Assembly (NCBI RefSeq): GCF_000686845.1 | Contig: NZ_KK366024.1 | Coordinates: 27,261-91,260 of the forward strand | Length of the DNA stretch: 64,000 bases | DNA from: Paenibacillus sp. UNC451MF | Lineage (GTDB): Bacteria > Bacillota > Bacilli > Paenibacillales > NBRC-103111 | Direction of reading: 5' to 3' | Part shown: in pieces, positions 16,158 through 25,853 of the stretch | How the letters are laid out: every line of letters starts with the position of its first letter | How positions within the stretch are numbered: position 1 is the first letter of the stretch | Notes under the pieces: generated by a model | Seen by the model: only the letters and a program-made list of their open reading frames with translations | Told to the model about the DNA's origin: nothing | The model's database searches: none | Made by a program: the position numbers and the translations under genes

Positions 16158-17708
16158 ATGGTCCCGTACCGTCCAGAGCCATTAACGGATTTTACCAATC
16201 CGGCGGAAAGCCGGAAATTAACAGAGGCATTGCAACAAGTGCAATTGCAGCTTGGTCTTATATACCCAATCCGAATCGGGTCAGAAGAGCTGACTTCGGA
16301 GGCAGTCATTGAGTCTATCAACCCATCCAATACAAGTGAATTGGTCGGAAAAGTATGCAAGGCTGACCGAACTTTAGCTGAGAAGGCTATACAATGTGCT
16401 GCAAGCACGTTCAAGGCATGGTCTCAAGTAGCAGCTGAAGAACGAGCGGAGTACTTGTTCAAAGCCGCCGCGGCATTGCGCAGACGCAAGCATGAATTTA
16501 ATGCGTGGTTAATGTTGGAAGCAGGCAAAAGCAGAGTGGAGGCCGACGCTGATACGGCGGAAGCTATTGACTTTATGGAATATTATGGACGTCAAATGAT
16601 AGAGTTAACACTGCGTGGACGTAAAGAGCTCGTATCCATCGCTCAGGAACGAAATGAGCTGTACTATATTCCGCTAGGGGTCGGAGTCATAATTCCTCCA
16701 TGGAACTTCCCATTGGCGATTATGGCGGGAATGACAACGGCAGCAATCGTGACAGGCAATACGGTCGTATTAAAGCCATCCAGTCAGACCCCTGTCGTTG
16801 CCGCCAAATTCGTGGAGCTGCTGCTGGCTTGCGGATTACCGGCGGGCGTGGTCAACTTTGTGCCGGGTGGAGGAAGTGAAATAGGCGATGCTTTGGTAAA
16901 GCATCCGCTTACCCGATTTGTGTCGTTCACTGGCTCTCGTGAAGTTGGGGTTCACATACAGGAACTTGCCGCTAGAGTGAATCCAAAACAAATATGGCTG
17001 AAACGGTTTATTGGCGAGCTAGGAGGCAAGGATTCCATTCTCGTAGACCGAGATGCTGACTTGGAAGCAGCTGCCAAAGGAATTGTAGTATCAGCCTTCG
17101 GCTATTCCGGGCAAAAATGCTCTGCATGCTCCCGAGCGATAGTGCATCAGGATGTTTACGATCAAGTATTGAATCGATGTATCGAATTAACCAAAGCGCT
17201 AAAAGTAGGCGATGTGACGGATGACTCCAATGATACGGGTCCAGTGATCGATGAGGCTTCCTTTCATAAAATAATGCAATACATCGATATTGCCAAGCAA
17301 GAAGGTCGAATCGTTGCCGGGGGGCATTCGCTGAAGCTTCCAGGATACTACATCGAACCTACGATTGTTGCGGACGCAGCTCCGGACTCTCGAATTATGC
17401 AGGAGGAAATATTCGGTCCTGTCGTTGCATTTACAGCTTGTTCTAACTTCGATCACGGATTGGAAATTGCGAACAATACCGAATATGGACTAACGGGCTC
17501 GGTTTATACTCTCAATCGGGAGCATATTGCTAAAGCAAAAGCTGAGTTTCATGTCGGAAATCTGTATATTAACCGGAAATGTACAGGTGCTGTGGTAGGT
17601 GTGCATCCTTTCGGAGGGTTCAATATGTCGGGTACGGATTCCAAAGCGGGAGGACCTGACTATTTATTGTTGTTTACCCAGTCAAAAGTAAGCTCTGAGC
17701 TTCTTTGA
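16158..17708 (+). CDS. rocA: L-glutamate gamma-semialdehyde (P5C) dehydrogenase
   Basis: 516 residues, the standard RocA/PutC length, with ribosome site GGAAGGAG. It oxidises glutamate semialdehyde (in equilibrium with pyrroline-5-carboxylate) to glutamate with NAD+. ALDH hallmarks: [13 protein letters not shown] for cofactor binding, FTGSREVG, the general base Glu in ELGGKD, and the nucleophilic Cys in [13 protein letters not shown]. The N-terminal [12 protein letters not shown] block is typical of the P5C dehydrogenase branch. It receives products from both the upstream aminotransferase and the downstream proline dehydrogenase. Confidence 0.95.
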   Translation: MVPYRPEPLTDFTNPAESRKLTEALQQVQLQLGLIYPIRIGSEELTSEAVIESINPSNTSELVGKVCKADRTLAEKAIQCAASTFKAWSQVAAEERAEYLFKAAAALRRRKHEFNAWLMLEAGKSRVEADADTAEAIDFMEYYGRQMIELTLRGRKELVSIAQERNELYYIPLGVGVIIPPWNFPLAIMAGMTTAAIVTGNTVVLKPSSQTPVVAAKFVELLLACGLPAGVVNFVPGGGSEIGDALVKHPLTRFVSFTGSREVGVHIQELAARVNPKQIWLKRFIGELGGKDSILVDRDADLEAAAKGIVVSAFGYSGQKCSACSRAIVHQDVYDQVLNRCIELTKALKVGDVTDDSNDTGPVIDEASFHKIMQYIDIAKQEGRIVAGGHSLKLPGYYIEPTIVADAAPDSRIMQEEIFGPVVAFTACSNFDHGLEIANNTEYGLTGSVYTLNREHIAKAKAEFHVGNLYINRKCTGAVVGVHPFGGFNMSGTDSKAGGPDYLLLFTQSKVSSELL

Positions 17709-17726
17709 AGAAGGGGGTCGGGTAAA

Positions 17727-18656
17727 ATGCCGATGGATTCCTGGTTTCGTCTTGCAGTGTTACATCTGGCGGAGCAGGAGCGGGTAAAATCGATGTTCCG
17801 AAAGTACGGAATGCGTATGGGGGTCCAACGATTTGTTGCTGCCGAGTCGTTAGAAGGTGTTTTAAAGAAAGTGAAGGAGCTTAACGGTCAAGGGCTCGCC
17901 GTGACGTTGGATTATTTGGGTGAAAGCGTTGAGGACCCTGCTTTGGCTGATGAGGCTGCTAACCAAATAATGGAGATGCTGCGAGAGATTCATGACCAAC
18001 AGCTGGATGCACATGTTTCGGTAAAGCTCAGTCAATTGGGGTGCGGCATCGATCCGGCTGTCAGCACGAAGCATATGGAGCGGATTGTTGCAGCAGCCAA
18101 GTATTATCGTAATTTCATTCGGATTGATATGGAGGATTCCACTTTAACTGAATCGACTTTGGAGCTATTCGAAAAGCTGGTTAAACGATTTGGAGCGAAG
18201 CACGTCGGGACAGTGTTACAAGCTTATTTGTACCGGTCGCCGGACGATTTGATCCGGCTGGAGCAATATGCAGCTAATGTAAGAATAGTAAAGGGAGCCT
18301 ATAAGGAAGCGGCAGCCGTTGCTTTTCCTAGTAAAATCGATGTCGACAGCCAGTATGTGGCATTAGTGAAAGCCCATTTGGATGGGGGACATTATACAGC
18401 CATTGCTACTCATGATCAGAGAATTATAGAGAAGGTCACAGCTTATGTTGAGGAGCATCGGATTCCGCGCAATCAATTTGAATTTCAAATGCTTTTTGGC
18501 ATAGCGACACAGCTTCAGCTGCAATTGGTTAAACGCGGTTACCGAGTACGTATTTACACCCCTTTTGGCAAACAATGGTACCCCTATTTCACCCGCCGCA
18601 TAGCGGAAAGACCGGCTAATTTGGTGTTCGTCCTGAAGGGGCTGCTGCGCAGGTGA
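17727..18656 (+). CDS. putB: proline dehydrogenase
   Basis: 309 residues, a monofunctional FAD-dependent enzyme of Gram-positive type, with ribosome site AGAAGGGGG. It oxidises proline to pyrroline-5-carboxylate. The barrel signatures are visible: VSVKLSQLG, IRIDMEDS, the VRIVKGAYKE substrate/FAD region, and the C-terminal RIYTPFG..WYPYFTRR..ERPAN motif that contacts proline. It lies 18 bp after rocA and 17 bp before the arginase gene, so all four are translated from one message. Confidence 0.93.
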   Translation: MPMDSWFRLAVLHLAEQERVKSMFRKYGMRMGVQRFVAAESLEGVLKKVKELNGQGLAVTLDYLGESVEDPALADEAANQIMEMLREIHDQQLDAHVSVKLSQLGCGIDPAVSTKHMERIVAAAKYYRNFIRIDMEDSTLTESTLELFEKLVKRFGAKHVGTVLQAYLYRSPDDLIRLEQYAANVRIVKGAYKEAAAVAFPSKIDVDSQYVALVKAHLDGGHYTAIATHDQRIIEKVTAYVEEHRIPRNQFEFQMLFGIATQLQLQLVKRGYRVRIYTPFGKQWYPYFTRRIAERPANLVFVLKGLLRR

Positions 18657-18673
18657 CGGAAGGAGGAAGTTGC

Positions 18674-19594
18674 ATGTCAATGGAGTATAAACCAATCGAC
18701 GTGATTGGCGTCCCGTTTGATCTCGGAGCGGGCTGCAGAGGATGCCGCATGGGCCCGGATGCCTTGCGATGCGCAGAGCTGGTACAGCATCTTCGTCAAA
18801 GTGGTCGAAACGTTGAAGATACGGGGGATATCATCTTATCGAAGACTCGAACGATTGAACCAGAGATGGGAAGTCATAAAGCTAAATATTTAAAAGATAT
18901 CGTAAGGATGAACCGTCGCTTGTACCGCAAGGTTGCTGCATCGGTAGAAAATGGACGAATTCCGCTTGTTGTTGGTGGTGACCACTGTATTGCTATCGGT
19001 AGTATTGCCGGAGCAGCAAAGCATAAACGGATCGGAGTCATTTGGTTTGATGCCCATGGAGACCTGAACACGGTTCATACTAGTCCGTCGGGTAATGTGC
19101 ACGGCATGTCACTGGCAGCAGCTCTAGGCTACGGTCATCCAGCATTAACTAGAATAGGAGGCAATCATTCAAAAGTGCTTCCTGAAGATGTCGTTCTTAT
19201 AGGAACTCGCTCACTTGATCCTGGAGAGGAGGAACTCATCCGTCGTACCGGGATTCAGCTGTTTTCTGCGCGTGATATTAATCAGCTCGGAATACAGGAG
19301 GTGGTTAAACGAGCTCTAACCTTGGTTTCTGAACAGACGGAGGGCGTCCATTTAAGCTTGGATGTGGATGGATTAGATCCGTCCGATGCCCCGGGAGTTG
19401 GCACACCCGTCTCCGGAGGAATCCGGCTTCGGGAAGCGCAGATGGCAATGAGACAAATTGCTGAGTCCGGAGCTCTACTAAGCACAGATTTTGTTGAAGT
19501 TAACCCTGCACTGGATTTGCGTAACCGTACTGCTCACGCGGCTGTTGAGCTGATATGCAGCTTGCTTGGGGTAGAAAGGGAAAGTATCGAATAA
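18674..19594 (+). CDS. rocF: arginase
   Basis: 306 residues from ATG 18674, chosen for GGAGG just upstream; a GTG at 18653 overlaps the previous stop and has no site. It hydrolyses arginine to ornithine and urea with a two-manganese centre. The metal ligands lie in GGDHCIAIGS, WFDAHGDLNT and SLDVDGLDPSDAPG, and GNVHGMSLAAALG is the substrate-loop motif. It is the last gene of the operon and supplies ornithine to the first. No RocR/AhrC-type regulator or arginine permease is seen beside it. Confidence 0.95.
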   Translation: MSMEYKPIDVIGVPFDLGAGCRGCRMGPDALRCAELVQHLRQSGRNVEDTGDIILSKTRTIEPEMGSHKAKYLKDIVRMNRRLYRKVAASVENGRIPLVVGGDHCIAIGSIAGAAKHKRIGVIWFDAHGDLNTVHTSPSGNVHGMSLAAALGYGHPALTRIGGNHSKVLPEDVVLIGTRSLDPGEEELIRRTGIQLFSARDINQLGIQEVVKRALTLVSEQTEGVHLSLDVDGLDPSDAPGVGTPVSGGIRLREAQMAMRQIAESGALLSTDFVEVNPALDLRNRTAHAAVELICSLLGVERESIE

Positions 19595-19707
19595 ACCGTT
19601 AAGCCTATTTATCAGCTTTTTATCAGTTATCTGGTGTCCTAATCCTTTCCATATTAGAGTATAATTCAACTGACTAATAGCTCATTTGGAAGCTGGGAGG
19701 GATAGAG

Positions 19708-20496
19708 ATGTCAAGTCAGCTGCACGAATCTGTACACTCGGTTATGGAAGACTATTGCAATCTTTTGCACGAAGAGCTGCCCGATCGGGTATATGGGGTT
19801 TACTTATACGGATCGACCGCACTAGGACATCACAATCGCCAACGCAGCGATATCGACTTTTTTACTGTGCTGCACAGGTTGGATGATGAATCATTAATAC
19901 GAATTCAAACGGTTCATGAACGGTTGCTTAAACTGAATCGTTGTGGTCATAAGCTGGAGGGGGAATATGCGCAGCTACATCACATTCCCAAAGCACAACG
20001 GTCTTTGTGGTACCGTTATACTTCGGAGGGAAAGTATCAATGGGAGGAAATGAGTAACCACATAACCTGGTACCAGCTGAAGCATCATGGCTTAACGATA
20101 TATGGACATGATGTTTCCACGTTACCGATTGAAGTTGACAGGAACGATATCGTAGACATTACCAAACGGAATATCAACGGTTATTGGGCAAAGCAGGCTC
20201 AGCGAGATCCTGAAGCATTCGATGGCTCAAAAGCAGATGTGATGGTAGAATTCGGAGTTTTATCTCTATGTCGCATATGCGTGACGTTGGAGACGGGGGA
20301 CATGGTGACGAAGGAAGCGGCCGCTAAAGCGATGCTTGCAAAGCTGCCGATGCAGTGGCATCCTATAGTGAATGAAGCAATGCGAGTTAGGGAGTGCAAG
20401 GGAGAATCGCTCATGTACTCGCCCCGTGAGTTAATCGTAGAGACACAAGCCTTTATCCGGTATATGTCCGAAAGATGTTTATCCTATATGAAGTAA
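19708..20496 (+). CDS. nucleotidyltransferase, aminoglycoside adenylyltransferase-like
   Basis: 262 residues with ribosome site GGGAGGGAT. The N-terminal nucleotidyltransferase fold has YLYGSTALG..RSDIDFF, the GS-x-DxD metal site. The C-terminal helical domain resembles ANT(3'')/ANT(9) enzymes (DUF4111), which adenylylate streptomycin or spectinomycin. Chromosomal relatives of unknown substrate are common, so resistance is possible but unproven. It is a single gene with its own terminator, upstream of an ABC exporter pair and an APH-like kinase gene. Confidence 0.8.
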   Translation: MSSQLHESVHSVMEDYCNLLHEELPDRVYGVYLYGSTALGHHNRQRSDIDFFTVLHRLDDESLIRIQTVHERLLKLNRCGHKLEGEYAQLHHIPKAQRSLWYRYTSEGKYQWEEMSNHITWYQLKHHGLTIYGHDVSTLPIEVDRNDIVDITKRNINGYWAKQAQRDPEAFDGSKADVMVEFGVLSLCRICVTLETGDMVTKEAAAKAMLAKLPMQWHPIVNEAMRVRECKGESLMYSPRELIVETQAFIRYMSERCLSYMK

Positions 20497-20505
20497 CCCT
20501 GTAGG

Positions 20506-20534
20506 GTCGTCTCGAGCTCGAGGCGGCTTTTGTT
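20506..20534 (+). terminator. terminator
   Basis: GTCGTCTCGAG (20506-20516) is complementary, with G-T pairs, to CTCGAGGCGGC (20517-20527), and TTTT follows, directly after the nucleotidyltransferase stop. Confidence 0.75.
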
Positions 20535-20636
20535 GTCTGTAGAGCTGTTTAAAATCACTTAATTTCAAAAAAAGGTTGATCTTTTACAAAAGCATGGTAT
20601 TATAGATATTCTCTGGAAAAATAACCCTATTGTGAG

Positions 20637-22433
20637 GTGGATTGTATTTTTCGTGAATCATGGCAGCGATTACGCGAAGCGAGCTTATTTTTGTCAGTGG
20701 CCGATGCTCGACCGGTTAAGGTAAAGCCAACCGCAGACTTCGTTAACTTTTTACTTATGCCTGCACAGCTATTATTGCTCAAATGGGTAGTAGATCTACT
20801 AACTGGCTGGAATGACGGATTGATACAGCAAGACTTGATAATCGCCGGCATAGGTCTCGCTATCGTTATGATACTCCAGGCTATAATTGGTCGTACCTCT
20901 CTCTTGGCACATAATCGATTGAATGAAATCGGCACCTATGAAGTTGAAAGGGCTGTCCTTGAAAAAAATGCCAAGCTAAGCTTAACCCTTCTCGAAACAC
21001 CATCGATAAAAGATCTCCGTACCCGCGCATTTCGCGCCTCACCTGAAATTCTGTTTCTGAATAGCTACAGTTACTTTTTCCAAGCAGTGCAAACGGTTCT
21101 GCTGCTCCTTATCCTTGTATGGTTCGGACAGTGGATCTTCGCTCTATTATTTCTTTTTACTTTGCCGATACAGCTTCCTTTGCGTTCTTATGCAGCACGT
21201 AGAGCAGAACTGCTCGAGCAGGAGCAAACTCCACAACGCAGGCGTGCGCATTATATTGCCCAATTGATGACCTCCAGAAATCCAGCGAAAGAAATACGGC
21301 TTCTTGATTTGGGAAGTTATTTTCAAATGTATTGGATGCGTTTGCATAACCAAAATGCTGAAGAAATGGTAAAGCGTAAAATAAAAGAACAACAGCTTCT
21401 AGTCCCGTCGGACCTGTTGGTCACCTTACTCAGTGCTTTGATGACTGCTATCGTACTACTCGTGGCCGCTACCCACGGAAATTCACCAGGAGAGATTACC
21501 TTGCTGCTGCAAATCGCCATCATGCTAGGAGGGTTGTGGCCTGGTCTGCTGGATTTACATACGAGCTTGAAGCAGCAAGGGGCACGATGGGATGAGATGC
21601 GCAGGTTTTTGCAGCTTGAGGAGGATGCTACGTACATCCCTACACTAGTGGACGATAAGTCAAAGGGTTCTATACCAACAACGAGTCATATGACTGCCGA
21701 AGCAGTGTTGGTGAGGCAGCTGACATTCACCTACGAGGGTAGAGCAAACCCGTCACTTCAGGAGGTATCCTTCTATATTGAAGCTGGGGAGAAAATCGCG
21801 ATTGTAGGAGAAAATGGCTCCGGAAAATCTACTCTTGTTAAGCTGCTCATGGGTTTGTATAGTCCCGGTTATGGAAGTGTGGAGTGGTATTCCAAGGATG
21901 GAGCTCCGTTAACTGCGACCGAAGCAGCATGCTCCTTCACAGCCGTGTTGCAGGACTTCACTAAGATGAACTTGCTTGTACGAGAACAAATTGCCTTAGG
22001 AAGCATAGATCGGCTGTATGATGATCAAGCGCTGTTAACCGCGCAAAAGCACGCTAATGCTCATCCTTGGGGGTTAAATCTAGACGACCGAATAGGTCCG
22101 GAATTTGGAGGTCTAGAGCTGTCAGGAGGACAGTGGCAGTCATTAGCTGCCGCAAGGGGGTATGTCAGAAAGGGAAGTGTGCTGTTTTTTGATGAGCCGA
22201 CGTCAGCTCTAGATCCGCAGGCCGAAAAAACGGCAATTATGGATTTTTTACGCATAGCAGGAGATCGCACGTCCTTCCTTGTTACCCATCGTTTGGGGGC
22301 GGCGCGTATGGCAGACCGCATATTGGTGCTTCAAAATGGCCGATTGGTTGAACAAGGAACCCACCGCCAACTTATGGCGGCACGAGGAGAATACGAGCGA
22401 CTGTACCGGCTGCAAGCATCCTGGTATGTATAG
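20637..22433 (+). CDS. ABC exporter half-transporter 1 (fused TM-ATPase)
   Basis: About 598 residues. The start is uncertain: GTG 20637 lies inside the GAGGTGG that should be its ribosome site, and no better in-frame start is visible, so the true N-terminus may differ. Membrane segments occupy about 40-310. The ATPase half has Walker A GENGSGKST (near 391), signature LSGGQWQSLAAARG (near 494), Walker B VLFFDEPTSALD and the H-loop VTHRLG. The signature has QS in place of the usual QR. It is followed 23 bp later by a second half-transporter, so the two most likely form a heterodimeric exporter of a drug, lipid or peptide. Confidence 0.85.
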   Translation: MDCIFRESWQRLREASLFLSVADARPVKVKPTADFVNFLLMPAQLLLLKWVVDLLTGWNDGLIQQDLIIAGIGLAIVMILQAIIGRTSLLAHNRLNEIGTYEVERAVLEKNAKLSLTLLETPSIKDLRTRAFRASPEILFLNSYSYFFQAVQTVLLLLILVWFGQWIFALLFLFTLPIQLPLRSYAARRAELLEQEQTPQRRRAHYIAQLMTSRNPAKEIRLLDLGSYFQMYWMRLHNQNAEEMVKRKIKEQQLLVPSDLLVTLLSALMTAIVLLVAATHGNSPGEITLLLQIAIMLGGLWPGLLDLHTSLKQQGARWDEMRRFLQLEEDATYIPTLVDDKSKGSIPTTSHMTAEAVLVRQLTFTYEGRANPSLQEVSFYIEAGEKIAIVGENGSGKSTLVKLLMGLYSPGYGSVEWYSKDGAPLTATEAACSFTAVLQDFTKMNLLVREQIALGSIDRLYDDQALLTAQKHANAHPWGLNLDDRIGPEFGGLELSGGQWQSLAAARGYVRKGSVLFFDEPTSALDPQAEKTAIMDFLRIAGDRTSFLVTHRLGAARMADRILVLQNGRLVEQGTHRQLMAARGEYERLYRLQASWYV

Positions 22434-22456
22434 CTTAGCCGAGAGGTGGTGTTCTG

Positions 22457-24277
22457 TTGGATAGAGAATGGAAACATACAAGAACGGATTTGCTGCGACT
22501 ACTTTATTACATATGGAAGCAAATGCCTGTGCTGACTAGCGTATGGCTCACCGTTCCTATGGGAATCGGGATGCTCGTTATCCCATTAATGCTGTCACAA
22601 AAGCATATGATTGATTCGGCGGTTCATGGAATCGTAAATGGTTCTTCCTCCATCTCTCAGATGATGCCGGCACTTCTTCTGTTTGTTGGTACCATGGTAT
22701 TGCAAGTGATGGCCGAATCCTTAAGGAAAATCCTGGACGAAGCGATGAACCAGCGCGCTTATGCTTATGTGCAGTCTGAAATCTTTAAAATTTCGACGAC
22801 CGTTTCCCTAGAGCGATTCGAGCATACTGAGTTCTATGACCGGCTTCATCGGGCTCAATCGGCTGCAGGCCAAGATTTGATCGGCATACTGCGAAATGGG
22901 GTCGATACGATTCAAAGGCTTGCAACATTAATGGCTATGGCTATTGTCGTAGCACAAGGCTACTGGTTATTAGGCTGGATCCTGCTTGTAATGAACGGAA
23001 CGTCACTATACTTTCGAATGAAAATAGAACTTTCTAAGCGAAAATTAGATAAGCAATTAACGACGGATGGCCGTATGTCACAGTACTTGATGAATCAACT
23101 CACGGACTCCAGGACTTTAAAAGAAACGAAGCTGTTTGACTCGACAGGGTATTTGATTCGTCAGTGGAGTACCAATACGTTAGGACAGCGTTCCCGCAGA
23201 TTTGCTATGAGCCGTAAGGAGAACAAGCTGGGCTTCTGGATTTCCCTCCTTCATATTGCAGGTGCTTTCGGATCTATTGCTGTGTTGGTGCTGTTTAGGG
23301 GGCAGGGAGGGCTGACACCAGGCATCGTTGCTGTAGTATTCCAGACTGTGCTCCAATCGCAAGGAACTTCGCTAAAGCTTTCCTGGCCTTTAAGCAAGCT
23401 GGTACTTCAGGCAGGTAAAGCGGAGGATCTTCTCACTTTCTTGAAAGAACATATTGACGAACCCAACACGAAACTGAAGGCTGAAGATTTAGGATCGATC
23501 AAGGATATTACTTTCGAAAAAGTAGGCTACTCTTATCCGAATTCTAGTAAGCCCGTCCTTCAAGATATGAATGTGACGATTAGGGCGGGAGAAACGATCG
23601 CTCTTGTTGGGGACAACGGATCGGGGAAATCTACTTTTATCAAGCTGCTGCTTGGGTTATATGAACCGACTGAAGGGCAAATTAGCTGGAATGGTAAAAA
23701 TTTATCAGCAATGGGCGAGCATCATAAAGCACTATGGAGTCGTGTCAGCGCAGTGTTTCAAGATCATGAACCTTATTCATTCACTCTTCGGGAAAATGTA
23801 GCCATGGGAAACCTATCTCGTGAGCCTGAGGAGCACGGGATTCGAAGTGCCTTAGAAGCAAGTGGTATCCAAAAGCTCGCAGAGCAGTCTGGAGAAGGAT
23901 TGGATGTACCTCTCGGCCAATTGAGTGAGGGCGGGCTCGAGCTGTCTGGGGGGCAATGGCAGAGGCTTGCCATAGCAAGAGCCATGTACAGGCATGGAGA
24001 GCTGATCGTGCTCGACGAGCCGACAGCTGCCATTGATCCGGCAAGCGAAGTGGAGTTGTTCGAGCAGTTCCGCCGTTTGCGTCAAGGGAAAACAGCTCTA
24101 TTCGTTTCTCATCGACTTGGTTGGGCTCGTTATGCAGATCGCATACTTGTAATAGATCAAGGGAGATTAATAGAGGATGGCACGCACGATCAGCTTATGT
24201 CGCTTGACGGCAAATATGCGGCTTTTTACAAGGAACAAGCACAGTGGTATCAAAACAGTGATTTACTTGGAAGTTAG
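22457..24277 (+). CDS. ABC exporter half-transporter 2 (fused TM-ATPase)
   Basis: 606 residues from TTG 22457, with GAGGTGG seven bases upstream. The N-terminal membrane domain (about 20-310) is followed by an ATPase domain with Walker A GDNGSGKST (near 385), Q-loop VFQDHEPYSF, a standard signature LSGGQWQRLAIARAM, Walker B LIVLDEPTAAID and H-loop VSHRLGWARYADR. Unlike its partner, the signature is canonical, a pattern of one normal and one altered ATP site that is often seen in heterodimeric exporters. Substrate unknown. The APH-like kinase gene follows after 11 bp. Confidence 0.9.
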   Translation: MDREWKHTRTDLLRLLYYIWKQMPVLTSVWLTVPMGIGMLVIPLMLSQKHMIDSAVHGIVNGSSSISQMMPALLLFVGTMVLQVMAESLRKILDEAMNQRAYAYVQSEIFKISTTVSLERFEHTEFYDRLHRAQSAAGQDLIGILRNGVDTIQRLATLMAMAIVVAQGYWLLGWILLVMNGTSLYFRMKIELSKRKLDKQLTTDGRMSQYLMNQLTDSRTLKETKLFDSTGYLIRQWSTNTLGQRSRRFAMSRKENKLGFWISLLHIAGAFGSIAVLVLFRGQGGLTPGIVAVVFQTVLQSQGTSLKLSWPLSKLVLQAGKAEDLLTFLKEHIDEPNTKLKAEDLGSIKDITFEKVGYSYPNSSKPVLQDMNVTIRAGETIALVGDNGSGKSTFIKLLLGLYEPTEGQISWNGKNLSAMGEHHKALWSRVSAVFQDHEPYSFTLRENVAMGNLSREPEEHGIRSALEASGIQKLAEQSGEGLDVPLGQLSEGGLELSGGQWQRLAIARAMYRHGELIVLDEPTAAIDPASEVELFEQFRRLRQGKTALFVSHRLGWARYADRILVIDQGRLIEDGTHDQLMSLDGKYAAFYKEQAQWYQNSDLLGS

Positions 24278-24288
24278 GGAGGCAACTT

Positions 24289-25182
24289 ATGTTTAGTCAC
24301 ATCCAAAACGCCGTAGAGGCATTCGGTCTTAATATTCAGGATATAAAACCTGTTCCCGATTCATTCAGCTCAGAAGTAGCACAAGTCATTCTGCATAACG
24401 GTGGATCGGTTTACATAAAAATTCCGTACAACCAGAGCAAGCTGTACCGCGAATATGCAATGCTGAACAGACTTATGAAGCATCACCTTCCAGTGCCTCA
24501 TGTTCTTGATCTATGGGAGGGGGATGAACAATGTAGCGGGGCATTATTACTGGAGGCATTGAAAGGAAGTCCTCTTACAGAGACTGATGATGTGAAGCTA
24601 GCCTACGAGATAGGTACACTGCACGCGCAGCTGCATTCCGTCCCAATGCCGGGGTATGGCGAGGATAGTCGGGATGGGTATCATTATTTGGACCATGAGA
24701 ATTGGAGAGAATACATCCGCAGTCAGTTTGAGAAATGCAAAGAGCCGTGTAGTGAGCTCCTCCCTGCGGGATTGTTCGAGGCGTGCTTGAATCATTTTGA
24801 TTCCGTGTTCTCCAAGCTGCCTGAACCGGATGGTCCTTGTGCCATCCATATGGATTTCAGGCCTGGGAATCTGCTGGTGGATCAATCACGCTTGGTAGGA
24901 ATTATTGACTTCGAGAGCTCTAGGGGCGGGTCATCCGAATGCGATTTTACGAAAATCGACCGGTATTTATGGAAAAATAGACATCCTATGAAACAAGCAT
25001 ATATCGAAGGATACTCCGGTATTCGTCCTATGATCGATATCGACTTGGTACTGCCTTTTTATTCGTTTTACGATTCCTTCAGCACGGTCGTTTGGTGCAG
25101 AAAAAGAGGATTGGAGAAGAACAGACGATTCTATGAGGAAAGTGTCAACGTCCTTTGTCATCAGACAGGGTGGAAAGCTTAA
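24289..25182 (+). CDS. APH-family phosphotransferase
   Basis: 297 residues with ribosome site TTAGGGAGG. It has a protein-kinase-like fold: Lys in SVYIKIPYN as the ATP-binding residue, the Brenner motif IHMDFRPGNLLV (catalytic Asp and metal-binding Asn) and IIDFESS (metal Asp). The family includes aminoglycoside and macrolide kinases, homoserine/choline kinases and fructosamine kinases, so the substrate cannot be named. It is tightly linked to the ABC exporter genes before it and the Nudix gene 20 bp after it. Confidence 0.85.
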   Translation: MFSHIQNAVEAFGLNIQDIKPVPDSFSSEVAQVILHNGGSVYIKIPYNQSKLYREYAMLNRLMKHHLPVPHVLDLWEGDEQCSGALLLEALKGSPLTETDDVKLAYEIGTLHAQLHSVPMPGYGEDSRDGYHYLDHENWREYIRSQFEKCKEPCSELLPAGLFEACLNHFDSVFSKLPEPDGPCAIHMDFRPGNLLVDQSRLVGIIDFESSRGGSSECDFTKIDRYLWKNRHPMKQAYIEGYSGIRPMIDIDLVLPFYSFYDSFSTVVWCRKRGLEKNRRFYEESVNVLCHQTGWKA

Positions 25183-25202
25183 TCTGAAAGGAAGGTGTAG
25201 TT

Positions 25203-25688
25203 ATGTTTTTTGTTAATTCGAGAGCTATTATTGAGAGAAATCAAGGTACTGGGACGGAGATCGTCATTCAAATTCGAAACAAACCCGGCGAACCGCAGCG
25301 TTGGGAGCTTCCGGGAGGGCGGATAGAGCCCTATGAATCTTTAATCAGGGCTTTGCGGAGAGAGGTTAAAGAAGAAACAGGGCTGACCGTCGTTGAAATA
25401 GAAGGAGAAAGTACCTATGTGGATACTAGTAATATGAATCCGGATTTTGTTGTGGAGTGTATTCGCCCATTTGCCGCCTATCAGACTGTGGTAGGGTCCA
25501 TAGATTCAGTAGGATATTATTTCCGTTGCAAGGCCGAAGGAGAGCTGCTTGACCAAGGAGATGATACACTCAGCATACGGTGGATTAGTGTGGAGGAGCT
25601 GAGGCAATCATTTGCTGAGGATCCGTTACAATTTTCTAATGTTGACCGTGCCGGTATTTTGTATTATTTGAAGAACGGTATAGAGTAA
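25203..25688 (+). CDS. Nudix hydrolase
   Basis: 161 residues with ribosome site AAAGGAAGG. The complete Nudix box is GGRIEPYESLIRALRREV then KEETGL (consensus GX5EX7REUXEEXGU), within the usual LPGG context. It should hydrolyse a nucleoside diphosphate linked to another group; the substrate is unknown. It is the last gene of the ABC/kinase cluster and is followed by two hairpins. Confidence 0.88.
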   Translation: MFFVNSRAIIERNQGTGTEIVIQIRNKPGEPQRWELPGGRIEPYESLIRALRREVKEETGLTVVEIEGESTYVDTSNMNPDFVVECIRPFAAYQTVVGSIDSVGYYFRCKAEGELLDQGDDTLSIRWISVEELRQSFAEDPLQFSNVDRAGILYYLKNGIE

Positions 25689-25743
25689 GCTGTGCCGATA
25701 TGATTTGGAAGCCAGGAATGTCATATATTTGCTCAAAAAAGAA

Positions 25744-25810
25744 GAGGAGCATTGGCTCCTCAGACTGTATAGAAACCCACGTTTTTTTAAAATGTTGGGT
25801 TTCTTTCTGT
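25744..25810 (+). terminator. double hairpin, terminator of the ABC/kinase/Nudix cluster
   Basis: A first stem GAGGAGC/GCTCCTC (25744-25761) is followed by AGAAACCCA/TGGGTTTCT (25771-25779 with 25796-25804), the latter with a T-rich loop and tail. Confidence 0.65.
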
Positions 25811-25853
25811 ATTTAGGGGCTGTTTTGAGAAGGTCGGATGGGAGGTGAAACCC

